A DNA stretch of 64,000 nt, taken from a virus. Position numbers and translations under genes: made by a program. Shown one piece after another: positions 7,063 through 16,352 of the stretch. The stretch lies in IMG/VR virus record IMGVR_UViG_3300043411_001114, positions 1 to 64,000 of that record; one strand, given 5' to 3'. Positions within the stretch are counted from its first letter, which is position 1. Every line of letters starts with the position of its first letter. The notes beneath the pieces are model-generated. The model did no database searches and had not been told where the DNA came from. It saw only the letters and a list, made by a program, of their open reading frames with translations.

Positions 7063-10000
7063 ATGTCGTCGAAGTGGGTGGACGCCAACGGCAACCAGTG
7101 GCGTTTCTCGGCGGCGACCAATACCTGGCAGGCCCTGGTCAACGGCCGCTGGGTCGCCAGACCGCTGCCCGCCGGTGGCCTGAAGCGAGGCGACCTCGAC
7201 CGCTACAAGCCGGGCACGGCCATCGTCGAGACGATGGGTCCCCCGGGTGCCTCGGGCGCTCCGGGGCCGATGATGTCTGTCCAGCCGCTGAACACCAAGA
7301 GCACACCCGACGACGATGACCAGTTCATTCTGGCCGACTCCGACGACTTCTGGAATCTGCGCAAGATTTCCTCGACCGACCTCAAGTCGGCGATGCTCAA
7401 CCACGTCTACACCACGGAGGTCAGCCTCAGCAACAAGACCCTGATCAACCCCCGGGTCTCCGACACCATCCGCGACGGCGCGGGCGGTTCGGTGCTCAAG
7501 ATCGAGGGCGCTTCGGGGTCGGTCAACCACCTGGCGGTCCGGTCCTCGGCGACCGGGAACGCGGTCGGGCTGGCGGCCACCGGTAGCGACGCGGCGATCA
7601 ATATCGCGATCGACCCCAAGGGCGCGGGCCAGGTACTGCTCGGCGGTGTCCCGGCGGTCACCACCACCGGCACCCAGACTCTCACCAACAAGACGATAAG
7701 CCTCACCAACAACACTCTGGTGGGGACGATCGGTCAGTTCAACACCGCCCTGACCGGGGCCGACTTCGCGACCATCGCCGGGACCGAGACCCTCACCGGT
7801 AAGACCCTGACCTCCCCGACGATCACCGGGGCCTCAATCACCGGCTCGTCGGTGACCGGGGCGAGCGCCCTGTCGATGGGTAACACCACCCTCACCGGCA
7901 CCACAACCCCGCTCTTCCTGAGCCTGGGCGGCACCTACGGAACCAGCACCGCCGGGAGTGCGGCCAACCTCAAGCTCAAGGTGCACGAGGACACCTCGGC
8001 GGCCTTCGGGCTGGGCATCTCGACCTCCAACCTGGAGTACCAGGTCCCGCTGTCGAACTACGCGCACCGTTTCTACGCCGGTGGCACCGAGGTGGCGGCG
8101 ATCACCTCGACCGGGATCACCGCATCGGGGGTGGCGGTTCCGACCGTCTCCTCGACCAGCACGTTGACCAACAAGACCCTGTCCGGAGCAAACAATACTT
8201 TCTCTGCGGTTCCTCAAAGCGCTGTCACGAATCTCACGAGCGACCTGGCGGCCCGGGAGTTGGCCGCGAACAAGGGCCAGCCGAGCGGTTATGCGAGCCT
8301 GGACTCGGGCGGCAAGGTTCCGGTCACTCAACTCCCGCACTCGATCATGCAGTACCAGGGGACCTGGAACGTCTCCACCAACACCCCCGCGCTGGCTGAT
8401 GGATCGGGCGACACCGGAGACGTGTACCGGGTCACGGTCGGCGGCTCCCGGAACCTCGGCTCCGGCTCGATCACCTTCGACGTCGGCGACTACGCCATCT
8501 ACAACGGGACGGTCTGGGAGAAGTCGGACACCACCGACGCGGTAGCCAGCGTCAACGGCTACACCGGCAACGTCAGCCTGAACAAGTCCGACGTCGGCCT
8601 GGGCAATGTCGACAACACCTCGGACGCGACCAGGAACGCCGCGTCAGCCACCCTGACCAACAAGACGATCAGCCTCGGCTCCAACACGGTCACCGGGACG
8701 GTGGCCCAGTTCAATACCGCACTGTCGGACGGCGACTTCGCCACTCTGGCGGGCACCGAGACCCTCACCAATAAGACCATCACAGAACCTAAAATCAGCA
8801 CTGTTCGGCATCCGACAGATAACCAGGCGTGGCTGAGTTCTGTTTCCGGCAGCCTGGTGTACATAAGCCCGAATGGGAATTCGGCTCTTCAGGTTGGATC
8901 GGTAGCGTCTGCTGTCAATTATGTTCGGATCACGGGGGCGGCTACAGGCGTTAATCCGGCAGTTACCAGTTCTGGCACCGACACGAACGTATCACTGGAA
9001 CTCAACACCAGAGGTTCGGGAACTGTCAAGGCCAACGGTGTCGATGTTGCAACAATCAGCGGGGCGCAGACTTTAACAAACAAGACCATTTCCGGTGCAT
9101 CTAACACGATCACCAACCTGCCCGCGAGTGCGACCCCTGACGCGGCACGATTGGTGTGCAAGACCGCGACCGGCGGCTCGGGGGTCGAGAACGGAGCGAA
9201 CACCTGGGCGAAACTGGTGACGCTCACGCCTGCCGTCAATGGCTCATGTGCGCTGCTGCTGGGGATTACGACCGGTACGTCATTTCAGCCGCAAACCGCC
9301 ATACTCCAGGTTTGGGCCTATGCCACTCAACCCAGCCCCGCACTGCCTTTGGTGGCGGTGCAACTGATCGGGATGCCCAACAGCGGCTACGCCTTCTACG
9401 CCGACGGATTCAAACTTGTCAACAACGGCTACGGGCAGCCGGTTGAGTTGTGGATTAAGAAGTCCGATCAGTACACCGATTTCAGTGTGACCGAGATTTC
9501 CCGCTCGGTGTCAGGCACGGTCACCTATAACAACAATGCGGCCTGGCAGTCTGCGGAGCCGACCGGTTCGGCGATCAACACCCGTTCCACCGGGGTCACG
9601 ATTTCCGGTGTCCCGGTTGTCACCACGACGGCCACGCAGACGTTGACGAATAAGACGTTGACCAGCCCGACAGTTAACAACATCTTCAACAACAGCGTTA
9701 GGGCAATCAATTTTTCGTCAGCCGCTGGCGCTGTTGACTATTTTGATGTTAACAACGCTACCGGCACTGTCGGGCTACGGGCTTTAGGGACTTCGACTAA
9801 CATCGGAATCACGCTTGAACCTAAAGGCAACGGCAAAACATCAATCTACGCAGCAACTGGGCAGACACCTGCCATTGCTGCCACTGGTGCCGACGCCAAC
9901 CACTCCCTGAATCTTGTTCCCAAAGGTTCTGGCACGGTTCAGGCTAACGGTGTCCCGGTTGTCACCACCACCGGGGCGCAAGACCTCACCAATAAAACTT

Positions 10001-12591
10001 TGACCAGTCCGACGATTACTTCACCGACCGGAAATATCGTTACGTCCATCGACGGTGCCAGCGGCGCGATCACCGGAGTGGCTCGGCGGGTGGCGACCAC
10101 TTCTTACACCGGGGCAGTGACTAACCAGTGGGCGAAAGTTTTGACATGGACTGCCTCCACTGCTTATTACTCACAGTCGATACTTATGGGTTTCGTAGCC
10201 ACTCCAGGCGTGGCTTTAACGGCAACCGTTCTAGTTCAGTTCACCAATAACGCCGCCGGAGTAAATCCAACCGGCAACGTTTACATGACCAGTCTTGGCA
10301 GTGATCCAGGCAGGATTGACGCCAATGCGTTCAAACTTGTTGGGGGCGCTTACGGTGAGCCGATTGAATTATGGGTTAAGCAAAAATCGTACACAGCCTT
10401 GGTTGTTTTCGAGATTGCCCGTTACAACAATGGCGGCACGCTAACTTACCTGACGAACGACCCGCTTCAAGGAACTGAGCCTGTCGGTTCAGTAATCAAT
10501 GTGTCAACTAACGGTGTTGTGGCCGGTGATGTGCCAGTCGTCACCACCACGGGCACGCAGACGTTGACGAATAAGACGTTGACTTCGCCGCGTGTAAATC
10601 AGATTCTGGACACCAACGGTGCTATCGCACTGGATTTTTCAGGAACGCCCAGCGCGGCAAACTATCTTTGGGCAGCAAATGCGGTTGCCGCTGACTTTCC
10701 CAAACTCCGCGCCCTTGGGTCGGCCACAGACGTGTCTCTTGGATTCAGGCCCAAGGGCGCTGGAACATTCAGGTTCCAGGCACCTGCCGGTGAAGAAGCA
10801 CTTCAGATCGTACCTATTGCGTCTGCGGTGAACTATTTCCGATTTGATAGTTCTGCTACAGGTAGTCCTTTGCCGATATGGGCCGGGGGCACCGACACGA
10901 ACATTGGTATCAATCTGCGCCCCAAAGGTTCTGGAACCGTTCAGCAGAACGGTGTCCCGGTTGTCACCACCACCGGGGCGCAAGCGGTTCAGAACAAGAC
11001 GCTGGATTCCACCAACACGTCCACCAAGTTCATCTCCCGCTCTGTCGCTACGGTTACCGCCCCTACCGCGCTGGGGTCTACGGCGGCAACGGATTACGTC
11101 ACGTTCGCGGACATGCGCCGCACTGTGGCTTTGCTGCATTGTGAGGGGTCTGACGGGTCTACCACCGTGGTTGATTCCAGCAACCTGGGGGCGGGTTGGA
11201 CGTGTGCGGGTAACGCGCAGTTGGATACGGCGCAGTACAAGTTCGGTTCGTCTTCGTTGTTGTTCGATGGGACCGGGGATTACATCACCCCGACTGCTGC
11301 TGCGGAGAACTTCGCGTTCGCTGGGGATTTCACCGTTGAGATGTGGATTCGGCCAACGACTAGCTTCGGTACTTCCAGAATCGTCTACGACAACCGACCG
11401 CCAGGGGCGAGCGGGGCGTACACAACTATTTACATTCTGCCCACAGGAGTGATTAATTACTACACAAATGGAGTGAACAGGATCACTGGCCCGACCTTAT
11501 CACTGGACACTTGGTATCACGTTGCGGTGTCAAGAGCTTCGGGCACCACCCGCATGTTCATTGATGGTACGCAGACGGGCAGTTCCTACACCGACGCTAA
11601 CTCGTATCTAGCAAGATTGCCGAAAATCGGTTCGCAGGATTATGCGCCAGGAGCCGATTTTCTCGGCCACATGGACGAAATCAGCATCGTCAACGGATTG
11701 GCAAGGTACACAAGCAATTTCACGCCACCTACTGCGCCACTCAATAATGTGACTGAAGATGTTTCTACCGCTGCCGGAACGGTGGCGCTGCTCCATTGCG
11801 ACGGCGCTAACGCTTCCACGACGGTCACCGATTCTGGTGTGTTGCTGTCGAATTGGACGGCGGCGGGTAACGCGCAGATTTCCACGGCGCAGTCCAAGTT
11901 TGGCGGGTCGAGCCTGGTGTTCGACGGCACCGGTGATTACATCACCCCGACAGCGGATTCCTCTAATTTCGCTTTCGGCACAGGCGATTTCACTATTGAG
12001 ATGTTCGTGCGTCCTAATGACGTGACCAACCCACGGTACATTTTCGATGGCAGGCCATCGGGGGGTAACGGCGCGTACCCGGCAATCTACGTCAACGCAG
12101 GAAACCTTTACTTCTATGTGCAGTCTGCGAATCGTATTACTGCCACCGCCCCCCCGATCAACACTTGGTCACACATAGCAGTGTGCCGAGCGTCGGGTAC
12201 CACGCGGATGTTCGTGGGCGGCGTTGAGGTCGGGTCTTCTTACTCCGACGCGAATTCGTACCTACCTTCCACAGGTCGGCCATTTGTCGGTGCGAATCGT
12301 GACGCTGGTTCAGCGTACGACGGCTACATGGACGAAATCCGCATCTCGCGTGTCGCCAGATACGTCAGCAATTTCACCCCGCCCACAGTCCCCCACCCTG
12401 ACCCGCCAGCGATCAAAATCCCCACCGCAGTCGCCAACACCAACCGCTACACGGTGAAATGCACCGGGCCGCAGCCGGTACTGCTGTCCAACGGGCAGGG
12501 GCAGACCATCAACGGCGGCGGCACCGTGGTCATCGAGCAGGACGAGTCGCTGGATTCCGTGTCCACCGGAGCCGTATGGAGGTTGGTGTGA
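7063..12591 (+). CDS. Long tail fibre with TLTNKT repeats and two LamG-like domains
   Basis: An 1842-residue virion protein, probably a tail fibre or receptor-binding spike. The N-terminus ([20 protein letters not shown], then a collagen-like [10 protein letters not shown]) looks like an attachment part. About eleven copies of a motif near QTLTNKTL(T/S)SP are spread over the first ~1300 residues, a repeat typical of phage fibres. Two ~140-residue modules, each with an FKLV..GYGxP(V/I)ELW(I/V)K core, lie at ~690-850 and ~1005-1150. Two tandem LamG/concanavalin-like domains (LHC(D/E)G...[10 protein letters not shown]...VEMW/IEMF) fill ~1360-1780. From about 8.8 kb onward the DNA is visibly more A/T-rich than the first part, suggesting mosaic exchange of the receptor-binding end. 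GAGGG precedes the ATG. Confidence 0.85.
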   Translation: MSSKWVDANGNQWRFSAATNTWQALVNGRWVARPLPAGGLKRGDLDRYKPGTAIVETMGPPGASGAPGPMMSVQPLNTKSTPDDDDQFILADSDDFWNLRKISSTDLKSAMLNHVYTTEVSLSNKTLINPRVSDTIRDGAGGSVLKIEGASGSVNHLAVRSSATGNAVGLAATGSDAAINIAIDPKGAGQVLLGGVPAVTTTGTQTLTNKTISLTNNTLVGTIGQFNTALTGADFATIAGTETLTGKTLTSPTITGASITGSSVTGASALSMGNTTLTGTTTPLFLSLGGTYGTSTAGSAANLKLKVHEDTSAAFGLGISTSNLEYQVPLSNYAHRFYAGGTEVAAITSTGITASGVAVPTVSSTSTLTNKTLSGANNTFSAVPQSAVTNLTSDLAARELAANKGQPSGYASLDSGGKVPVTQLPHSIMQYQGTWNVSTNTPALADGSGDTGDVYRVTVGGSRNLGSGSITFDVGDYAIYNGTVWEKSDTTDAVASVNGYTGNVSLNKSDVGLGNVDNTSDATRNAASATLTNKTISLGSNTVTGTVAQFNTALSDGDFATLAGTETLTNKTITEPKISTVRHPTDNQAWLSSVSGSLVYISPNGNSALQVGSVASAVNYVRITGAATGVNPAVTSSGTDTNVSLELNTRGSGTVKANGVDVATISGAQTLTNKTISGASNTITNLPASATPDAARLVCKTATGGSGVENGANTWAKLVTLTPAVNGSCALLLGITTGTSFQPQTAILQVWAYATQPSPALPLVAVQLIGMPNSGYAFYADGFKLVNNGYGQPVELWIKKSDQYTDFSVTEISRSVSGTVTYNNNAAWQSAEPTGSAINTRSTGVTISGVPVVTTTATQTLTNKTLTSPTVNNIFNNSVRAINFSSAAGAVDYFDVNNATGTVGLRALGTSTNIGITLEPKGNGKTSIYAATGQTPAIAATGADANHSLNLVPKGSGTVQANGVPVVTTTGAQDLTNKTLTSPTITSPTGNIVTSIDGASGAITGVARRVATTSYTGAVTNQWAKVLTWTASTAYYSQSILMGFVATPGVALTATVLVQFTNNAAGVNPTGNVYMTSLGSDPGRIDANAFKLVGGAYGEPIELWVKQKSYTALVVFEIARYNNGGTLTYLTNDPLQGTEPVGSVINVSTNGVVAGDVPVVTTTGTQTLTNKTLTSPRVNQILDTNGAIALDFSGTPSAANYLWAANAVAADFPKLRALGSATDVSLGFRPKGAGTFRFQAPAGEEALQIVPIASAVNYFRFDSSATGSPLPIWAGGTDTNIGINLRPKGSGTVQQNGVPVVTTTGAQAVQNKTLDSTNTSTKFISRSVATVTAPTALGSTAATDYVTFADMRRTVALLHCEGSDGSTTVVDSSNLGAGWTCAGNAQLDTAQYKFGSSSLLFDGTGDYITPTAAAENFAFAGDFTVEMWIRPTTSFGTSRIVYDNRPPGASGAYTTIYILPTGVINYYTNGVNRITGPTLSLDTWYHVAVSRASGTTRMFIDGTQTGSSYTDANSYLARLPKIGSQDYAPGADFLGHMDEISIVNGLARYTSNFTPPTAPLNNVTEDVSTAAGTVALLHCDGANASTTVTDSGVLLSNWTAAGNAQISTAQSKFGGSSLVFDGTGDYITPTADSSNFAFGTGDFTIEMFVRPNDVTNPRYIFDGRPSGGNGAYPAIYVNAGNLYFYVQSANRITATAPPINTWSHIAVCRASGTTRMFVGGVEVGSSYSDANSYLPSTGRPFVGANRDAGSAYDGYMDEIRISRVARYVSNFTPPTVPHPDPPAIKIPTAVANTNRYTVKCTGPQPVLLSNGQGQTINGGGTVVIEQDESLDSVSTGAVWRLV

Positions 12592-15188
12592 GCTACCGCA
12601 AACCCGTTGAGGCGCGTACTACCGCAGCGGAGTCCAAGACCTCCCCGGTCAACACCGATGTGGTGCCGCTCGTTGACGCTACGGGCAAGCTGAAGAAGCT
12701 GACGTGGCTGAACCTCAAGACCGCTATCTACCCTGATCGGATTTTCTTCGTAGATGACTACGGCGCTGACCCGACAGGTGCAGCGCCTTCCGGGGCTGCC
12801 TTGGAGGCGGCTCGTGCAGCTATGGGCACAGAACCGGGAATTATCGCCTTCGGTGTCGGCACCTATCTGATTGAGGAAGCTGGACTCAACGCGGAGAACA
12901 ACACATCTCTGGGTCTACGCCAGGGTGTGCGAGGCCAGGGTTCGGGAGCAACGAGGATCATCTACAACGGCGAGAACGCCTGCTTCGAATTCCGCAACCT
13001 GGACTGGGAGTTCAACACCGCATCAGAGCCTTCTGGCGGTATCCACGGCATGTGGATCTACGGCTGGGAGAACACCAACACCGACACCTACGGCATCCGG
13101 TATGGCGATATCGGGCGTATGCGTGTCAGTGATGTGCATATCGCAGGGTTCAATCAGGACGGCTGCGTAGGACTGTTCGGAGATAATCGGGTCGCCTGGG
13201 CTGAGCGCGGCGATATCGAATGTTCGGTAGAGCAATGCACCACCGCGTTCCTGTTCCAGGGGTGCATGCCTAACTCCTTACAGAGCTACGGCTCATCGTT
13301 TGACTACTCCAAGTACCGGCTGACGTTTGTTGTCATGCCAAACCAGGACGCATTCGTCTTGCGCTCACTTCCCGGCGGCATAAACACCCACATGAACGGT
13401 GTTGATCTAGCGCTAACCGGCAACTGCAACAACGCACCGCCGGGAGGGACTAACACCGGCACCCTGTTTAAGGTTGGACGGGACAACGAGGATGGAGCCG
13501 CTCTCTCTGGAGAGCTGCATGTGAACGTGGAAACCTCCGGGTACGTCGATGGGGTAACCCACTTCGACTTCTCTATGGGAGATGGCCCGTTCTGGGAAGT
13601 TCAATCCAGGGTATCGGCGTTTGGGTCAATCAACCTGATTCCGTTCTCTGGCACCAACTTCCGCGCTGGGACAGCCACACCCCGGACGTTCGCCTTCGCA
13701 GGGTTGCTGAAGAAGTCTCCAGCGTTCGGCTCGACCACCAACAGTCAGGCGTTTCAACCGCTGCAACTGCTTTCGCAGGCCAGAGGCGAGTATTGGATCG
13801 CCCCGACTAACGCCGTCCAGATGGTGTATCTGGTCGAGGCAACCGTCGGCACGTTCCGTTTGAATTATGACGGCGACTTGACTGATCCCATTCCGTATGA
13901 CGCTTCTGTAGCTGCCGTACAGACAGCTTTGGATGAGATACCGGGGTTGGCAGGCAACGTCACGGTGGTTAGTGCTCAATCGAGATTCGTAAACGGCTAC
14001 TACAACGATGAGACCGCTTACGGAATCACGTTTGGCGAGGCGCTGGCCGAGACAGATGTTCCTACGTTCACGGTTGACGATTCGGCTCTTACCGGCTCTG
14101 CCGAGGTAGTGGTTCGTAAACCCGGTAGCACCAACAAGACTCTCACTGCCCGGATCGAATCCGGCAATATCATCAAGATAGAGGAAACTCCGGGCGTTTA
14201 CCGGCTGGGTCTTGATATCGGTAACTTGACCGATCAGGTTGGTGTGGATAGGGATTCGCCGTTCGGCTTGACCGCCGTGGATATCTGGATCAAACAGCCG
14301 ACTACCGGCGGCAATGTTGTGTTGGAGGGTCCGTGGTTCCGGCCTAACGCACAGGCTGGTAGCACCTACACATTCCAGTGGTTCGACGGTATTGAGCCGG
14401 TGCTTTCCACAGAGCCAGATAAGTTCGACGTTATCCGTTTGTCTACCTACAACTTCAACGTGTGGGTCGGACAGCACATCACTAAGCCGATAGAGTCTGG
14501 CCCTCCGGGCGCTACCGGAGCTGTTGGCGCTACAGGTGCTACCGGAGCGTCAGGTATCCCCGGCGTTTCCGGCCCGGTTGGGGCCACCGGAGCTTCCGGC
14601 GCTAGCGGTGTGCCTGGCGCTAGCGGTGCTGGCGAGGATTTCATCAGGGCCATCGTCGGGGTTGGATCAACACAACTGACCACCGGCATTTTGACCATGC
14701 CGCGCCCGCAGGCCAATCGGGGAGCCTACAACTACGACGGTGTCGCTGACTCGACGCTGATGTTGACCTACGTCTACCCGTCCGAGGACATCGACATCGA
14801 CAACCTGATGTGTTTCACCCGTGAAGTTGGCACCGGGTCGCCGACGTTGGCGCAGATGGCGGTGTATTCCGTTGACCTGTTGGGTGATTTGACGTTGATG
14901 GCCTCGACCACCTCCGATACCGCTATCTTGACCACCGCCTGGTCGGGTCACTACAAGACGTTGAACACCACCGCCAGTCTGGTGGCCGGGTCGGTCTACG
15001 CTTTCGCGTTCCTCGGGGTGGGCACCACCACGATGCCCGGCTTCTACGGCATCAGCGGGCCATCAGGTGAGTTCGCACTCGACCCGCCGGTGTGCGGGAA
15101 GGTGGACTCCACCACCACGTTGCCGTCCACCGTCGACTTCGGCGACATCGACCCTATCGGTGTCGCGCTTTATATGCGTGGGTACTGA
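12588..15188 (+). CDS. Second tail fibre / spike with pectate-lyase-like beta-helix
   Basis: A protein of about 866 residues starting at a GTG that overlaps the stop of the previous fibre, with GGAGG just upstream. After a short N-terminal segment, FVDDYGADPTGAAPSGAALEAA (~residues 50-75) is the hallmark start of pectate-lyase-like tailspikes: a DYGADPTG turn followed by a helix. The middle is Gly/Asn-rich and fits a right-handed beta-helix. Residues ~635-685 are collagen-like GxT/GxS triplets (GATGAVGATG...GASGVPGASG). The last ~180 residues form a compact, probably beta-sandwich tip. It likely binds or degrades surface polysaccharide. Any catalytic residues cannot be assigned. Confidence 0.82.
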   Translation: MSYRKPVEARTTAAESKTSPVNTDVVPLVDATGKLKKLTWLNLKTAIYPDRIFFVDDYGADPTGAAPSGAALEAARAAMGTEPGIIAFGVGTYLIEEAGLNAENNTSLGLRQGVRGQGSGATRIIYNGENACFEFRNLDWEFNTASEPSGGIHGMWIYGWENTNTDTYGIRYGDIGRMRVSDVHIAGFNQDGCVGLFGDNRVAWAERGDIECSVEQCTTAFLFQGCMPNSLQSYGSSFDYSKYRLTFVVMPNQDAFVLRSLPGGINTHMNGVDLALTGNCNNAPPGGTNTGTLFKVGRDNEDGAALSGELHVNVETSGYVDGVTHFDFSMGDGPFWEVQSRVSAFGSINLIPFSGTNFRAGTATPRTFAFAGLLKKSPAFGSTTNSQAFQPLQLLSQARGEYWIAPTNAVQMVYLVEATVGTFRLNYDGDLTDPIPYDASVAAVQTALDEIPGLAGNVTVVSAQSRFVNGYYNDETAYGITFGEALAETDVPTFTVDDSALTGSAEVVVRKPGSTNKTLTARIESGNIIKIEETPGVYRLGLDIGNLTDQVGVDRDSPFGLTAVDIWIKQPTTGGNVVLEGPWFRPNAQAGSTYTFQWFDGIEPVLSTEPDKFDVIRLSTYNFNVWVGQHITKPIESGPPGATGAVGATGATGASGIPGVSGPVGATGASGASGVPGASGAGEDFIRAIVGVGSTQLTTGILTMPRPQANRGAYNYDGVADSTLMLTYVYPSEDIDIDNLMCFTREVGTGSPTLAQMAVYSVDLLGDLTLMASTTSDTAILTTAWSGHYKTLNTTASLVAGSVYAFAFLGVGTTTMPGFYGISGPSGEFALDPPVCGKVDSTTTLPSTVDFGDIDPIGVALYMRGY

Positions 15189-15331
15189 CCCCCCCCAAGT
15201 TCGCCGAGCTACAGGCAAAGGTCTCTGCCGTCCTGCAAATGCTGATCACTAAATACCCAGATGCGGCTTTCGGCCCATTCAACGGGAAGAACGGCCGGGC
15301 CGGTGCGGTGTACTTCCGGGCCTACCAGTAG
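15092..15331 (+). CDS. Small coiled-coil protein, start uncertain
   Basis: The convincing part is the last ~48 codons, from about 15185: TPPKFAELQAKVSAVLQMLI then a Gly/Asn-rich tail. The nearest conventional in-frame start is a GTG at 15092, which would overlap the fibre gene by 97 bases. No ATG or GTG lies closer, although a CTG does at 15185. A run of eight C residues at 15189-15196 just after the fibre stop leaves room for slippage or a sequencing error. The AELQAK segment recurs in the genes at 15525 and 19223. Confidence 0.4.
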   Translation: MREGGLHHHVAVHRRLRRHRPYRCRALYAWVLTPPKFAELQAKVSAVLQMLITKYPDAAFGPFNGKNGRAGAVYFRAYQ

Positions 15332-15406
15332 TGTGATTCAGTGGCTCTCAAGCTTTTAATGATTGAAGGACAAACCCACAAACTCCTGAAGGGAAATCTT
15401 TAACTC

Positions 15407-15547
15407 ATGGACGGTCTCGTCTATCTGCTCAACCAGTCCGGCCTCGCCCTGAGCCAGGCCAACGATCGCATCGCCGAACTAACCCGCCTCCTGGAGGCTC
15501 GCACCCCGCAGGAAGGACCTACCGGTGACGACTCCGAGACGGTTTGA
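15407..15547 (+). CDS. Short leucine-rich helical protein
   Basis: Forty-six residues (MDGLVYLLNQSGLALSQAND, then RIAELTRLLEAR) with heptad-spaced leucines, so a short coiled coil. GAAGGGA precedes the ATG. Its 3' end overlaps the next gene by 23 bases. It may be a small trimerisation or chaperone protein for the neighbouring fibres; that is inference. Confidence 0.5.
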   Translation: MDGLVYLLNQSGLALSQANDRIAELTRLLEARTPQEGPTGDDSETV

Positions 15548-15827
15548 CGAGGTCTACGCCGAACTGCAGGCCAAGATGGCGGCCGCGATGGCTGTCATCG
15601 CCACCGATCCGGTGATGGCCGCCGCAGTTCGTGAGGCCATCGACGGCGCGCAGACTGCCGCCGAGATCGCCGAGGGCGAGGCTCAGGACGAGGCCCGGGC
15701 CAACGTCCTGAACAACATGATCCTGGGTGTCCGGGAGATGCTGGTCTCTGCGGTCGGTGCTTCTGGCGGTGAGGGTGCCTCCGGCGCTTCTGGCGAAGAG
15801 GGTTCTTCGGGAGCTTCGGGCGAGTAG
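15525..15827 (+). CDS. Coiled-coil protein with collagen-like tail
   Basis: A 100-residue protein starting at GTG, preceded by CAGGAAGGA. Residues ~5-60 are helical (FDEVYAELQAKMAAAMAVIA). The last ~25 residues are collagen-like (GASGGEGASGASGEEGSSG). The AELQAK start is shared with two neighbours. The mix of coiled coil and collagen-like repeat fits a small structural or fibre-associated protein of the virion. It ends just before the tRNA gene. Confidence 0.6.
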   Translation: MTTPRRFDEVYAELQAKMAAAMAVIATDPVMAAAVREAIDGAQTAAEIAEGEAQDEARANVLNNMILGVREMLVSAVGASGGEGASGASGEEGSSGASGE

Positions 15828-15835
15828 TTCGCCCT

Positions 15836-15908
15836 TGGCGCGTAGCTCAATTGGCAGAGCGCTGGACTGTTAATCCGGTGGTTGGAGGTTCGATTCCTCC
15901 CGCGCCAG
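15836..15908 (+). tRNA. tRNA-Asn (GTT)
   Basis: A complete cloverleaf: acceptor TGGCGCG / CGCGCCA, D-stem GCTC / GAGC, anticodon stem CTGGA / TCCGG with loop CTGTTAA (anticodon GTT at 15869-15871), T-stem GGAGG / CCTCC with loop TTCGATT. The discriminator base is G, correct for Asn. CCA is not fully encoded (GCA follows). It stands alone between a fibre-associated gene and a terminator. Confidence 0.95.
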
Positions 15909-15912
15909 CACC

Positions 15913-15956
15913 CCCTCCCCAGGCCTCTCGACGATGCACAAATGGGGAGGGCTTTT
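15913..15956 (+). terminator. Intrinsic terminator after tRNA-Asn
   Basis: CCCTCCCC (15913-15920) pairs with GGGGAGGG (15944-15951), followed by CTTTTCTT. It ends the transcript carrying the fibre genes and tRNA. Confidence 0.85.
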
Positions 15957-15973
15957 CTTCTGAACTACAGTCA

Positions 15974-15982
15974 TGCTACAAT
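15974..15982 (+). promoter_or_regulatory. Extended -10 promoter for a leaderless gene
   Basis: TGCTACAAT ends 6 bases before the ATG at 15989, and no Shine-Dalgarno sequence fits between them. The mRNA probably starts at or next to the start codon. Confidence 0.65.
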
Positions 15983-15988
15983 TAAGGC

Positions 15989-16282
15989 ATGACGAACACC
16001 ACCGCCACCCAGTCCCTCCACATCGGCCACGTCTACCCGGTCGCCCGAACCTTCGGCTTCGGCGAACCGGCTTACGAGAACGTCACCAAGTCCGACACCG
16101 GCGTCGAGTTCGGGGCCACCAGCTTCGTCAAAGATGATCTGCGGGTCACCTTCCTGGCCACCGACGGCATCGTTGACCAGGTGTCGATCGTGCGCGGCGA
16201 GAACTTCATTATCTCCGCCGCCGTGGATGCGCCGCAGGTCGGGCTTCAGGCCCTGGCCGGGGTGGACGTGTTCGCCCGCTAA
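15989..16282 (+). CDS. Small protein of unknown function
   Basis: A 97-residue protein starting MTNTTATQSLHIGHVYPVAR. It is beta-rich with no cysteines or membrane segment. It has its own promoter and is apparently translated from a leaderless message. Immediately downstream comes the 69-bp repeat and the first leader-peptide gene. No family is recognised. Confidence 0.6.
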   Translation: MTNTTATQSLHIGHVYPVARTFGFGEPAYENVTKSDTGVEFGATSFVKDDLRVTFLATDGIVDQVSIVRGENFIISAAVDAPQVGLQALAGVDVFAR

Positions 16283-16283
16283 T

Positions 16284-16352
16284 CCTGTGTCCCACCCGAC
16301 GGGCCTTCTCAATAACTGAGGAGGCCCGTTTTTCTATGTCCCGTCGCATCAT
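16284..16352 (+). repeat. 69-bp direct repeat, copy 1, with ribosome-site hairpin
   Basis: Identical over 69 bases to 18590-18658. It covers a hairpin (ACGGGCCTTCTCA at 16299-16311 with TGAGGAGGCCCGT at 16317-16329, 13 pairs including one G-T), a T-rich tract and the first codons of the gene at 16336. The 3' arm contains GAGGAGG, the ribosome site. The structure could terminate incoming transcripts, gate translation, or both. Confidence 0.85.

Noticed and set aside
14500-14640. Short G/C-rich triplet repeats as a possible CRISPR or minisatellite
   Set aside because: They encode the collagen-like Gly-x-y stretch of the fibre; there are no spacers or direct repeats of constant length.
15092-15184. 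N-terminal part of the frame starting at GTG 15092
   Set aside because: This segment is His/Arg-rich and fully within the fibre gene; only the part after ~15185 looks like real protein.
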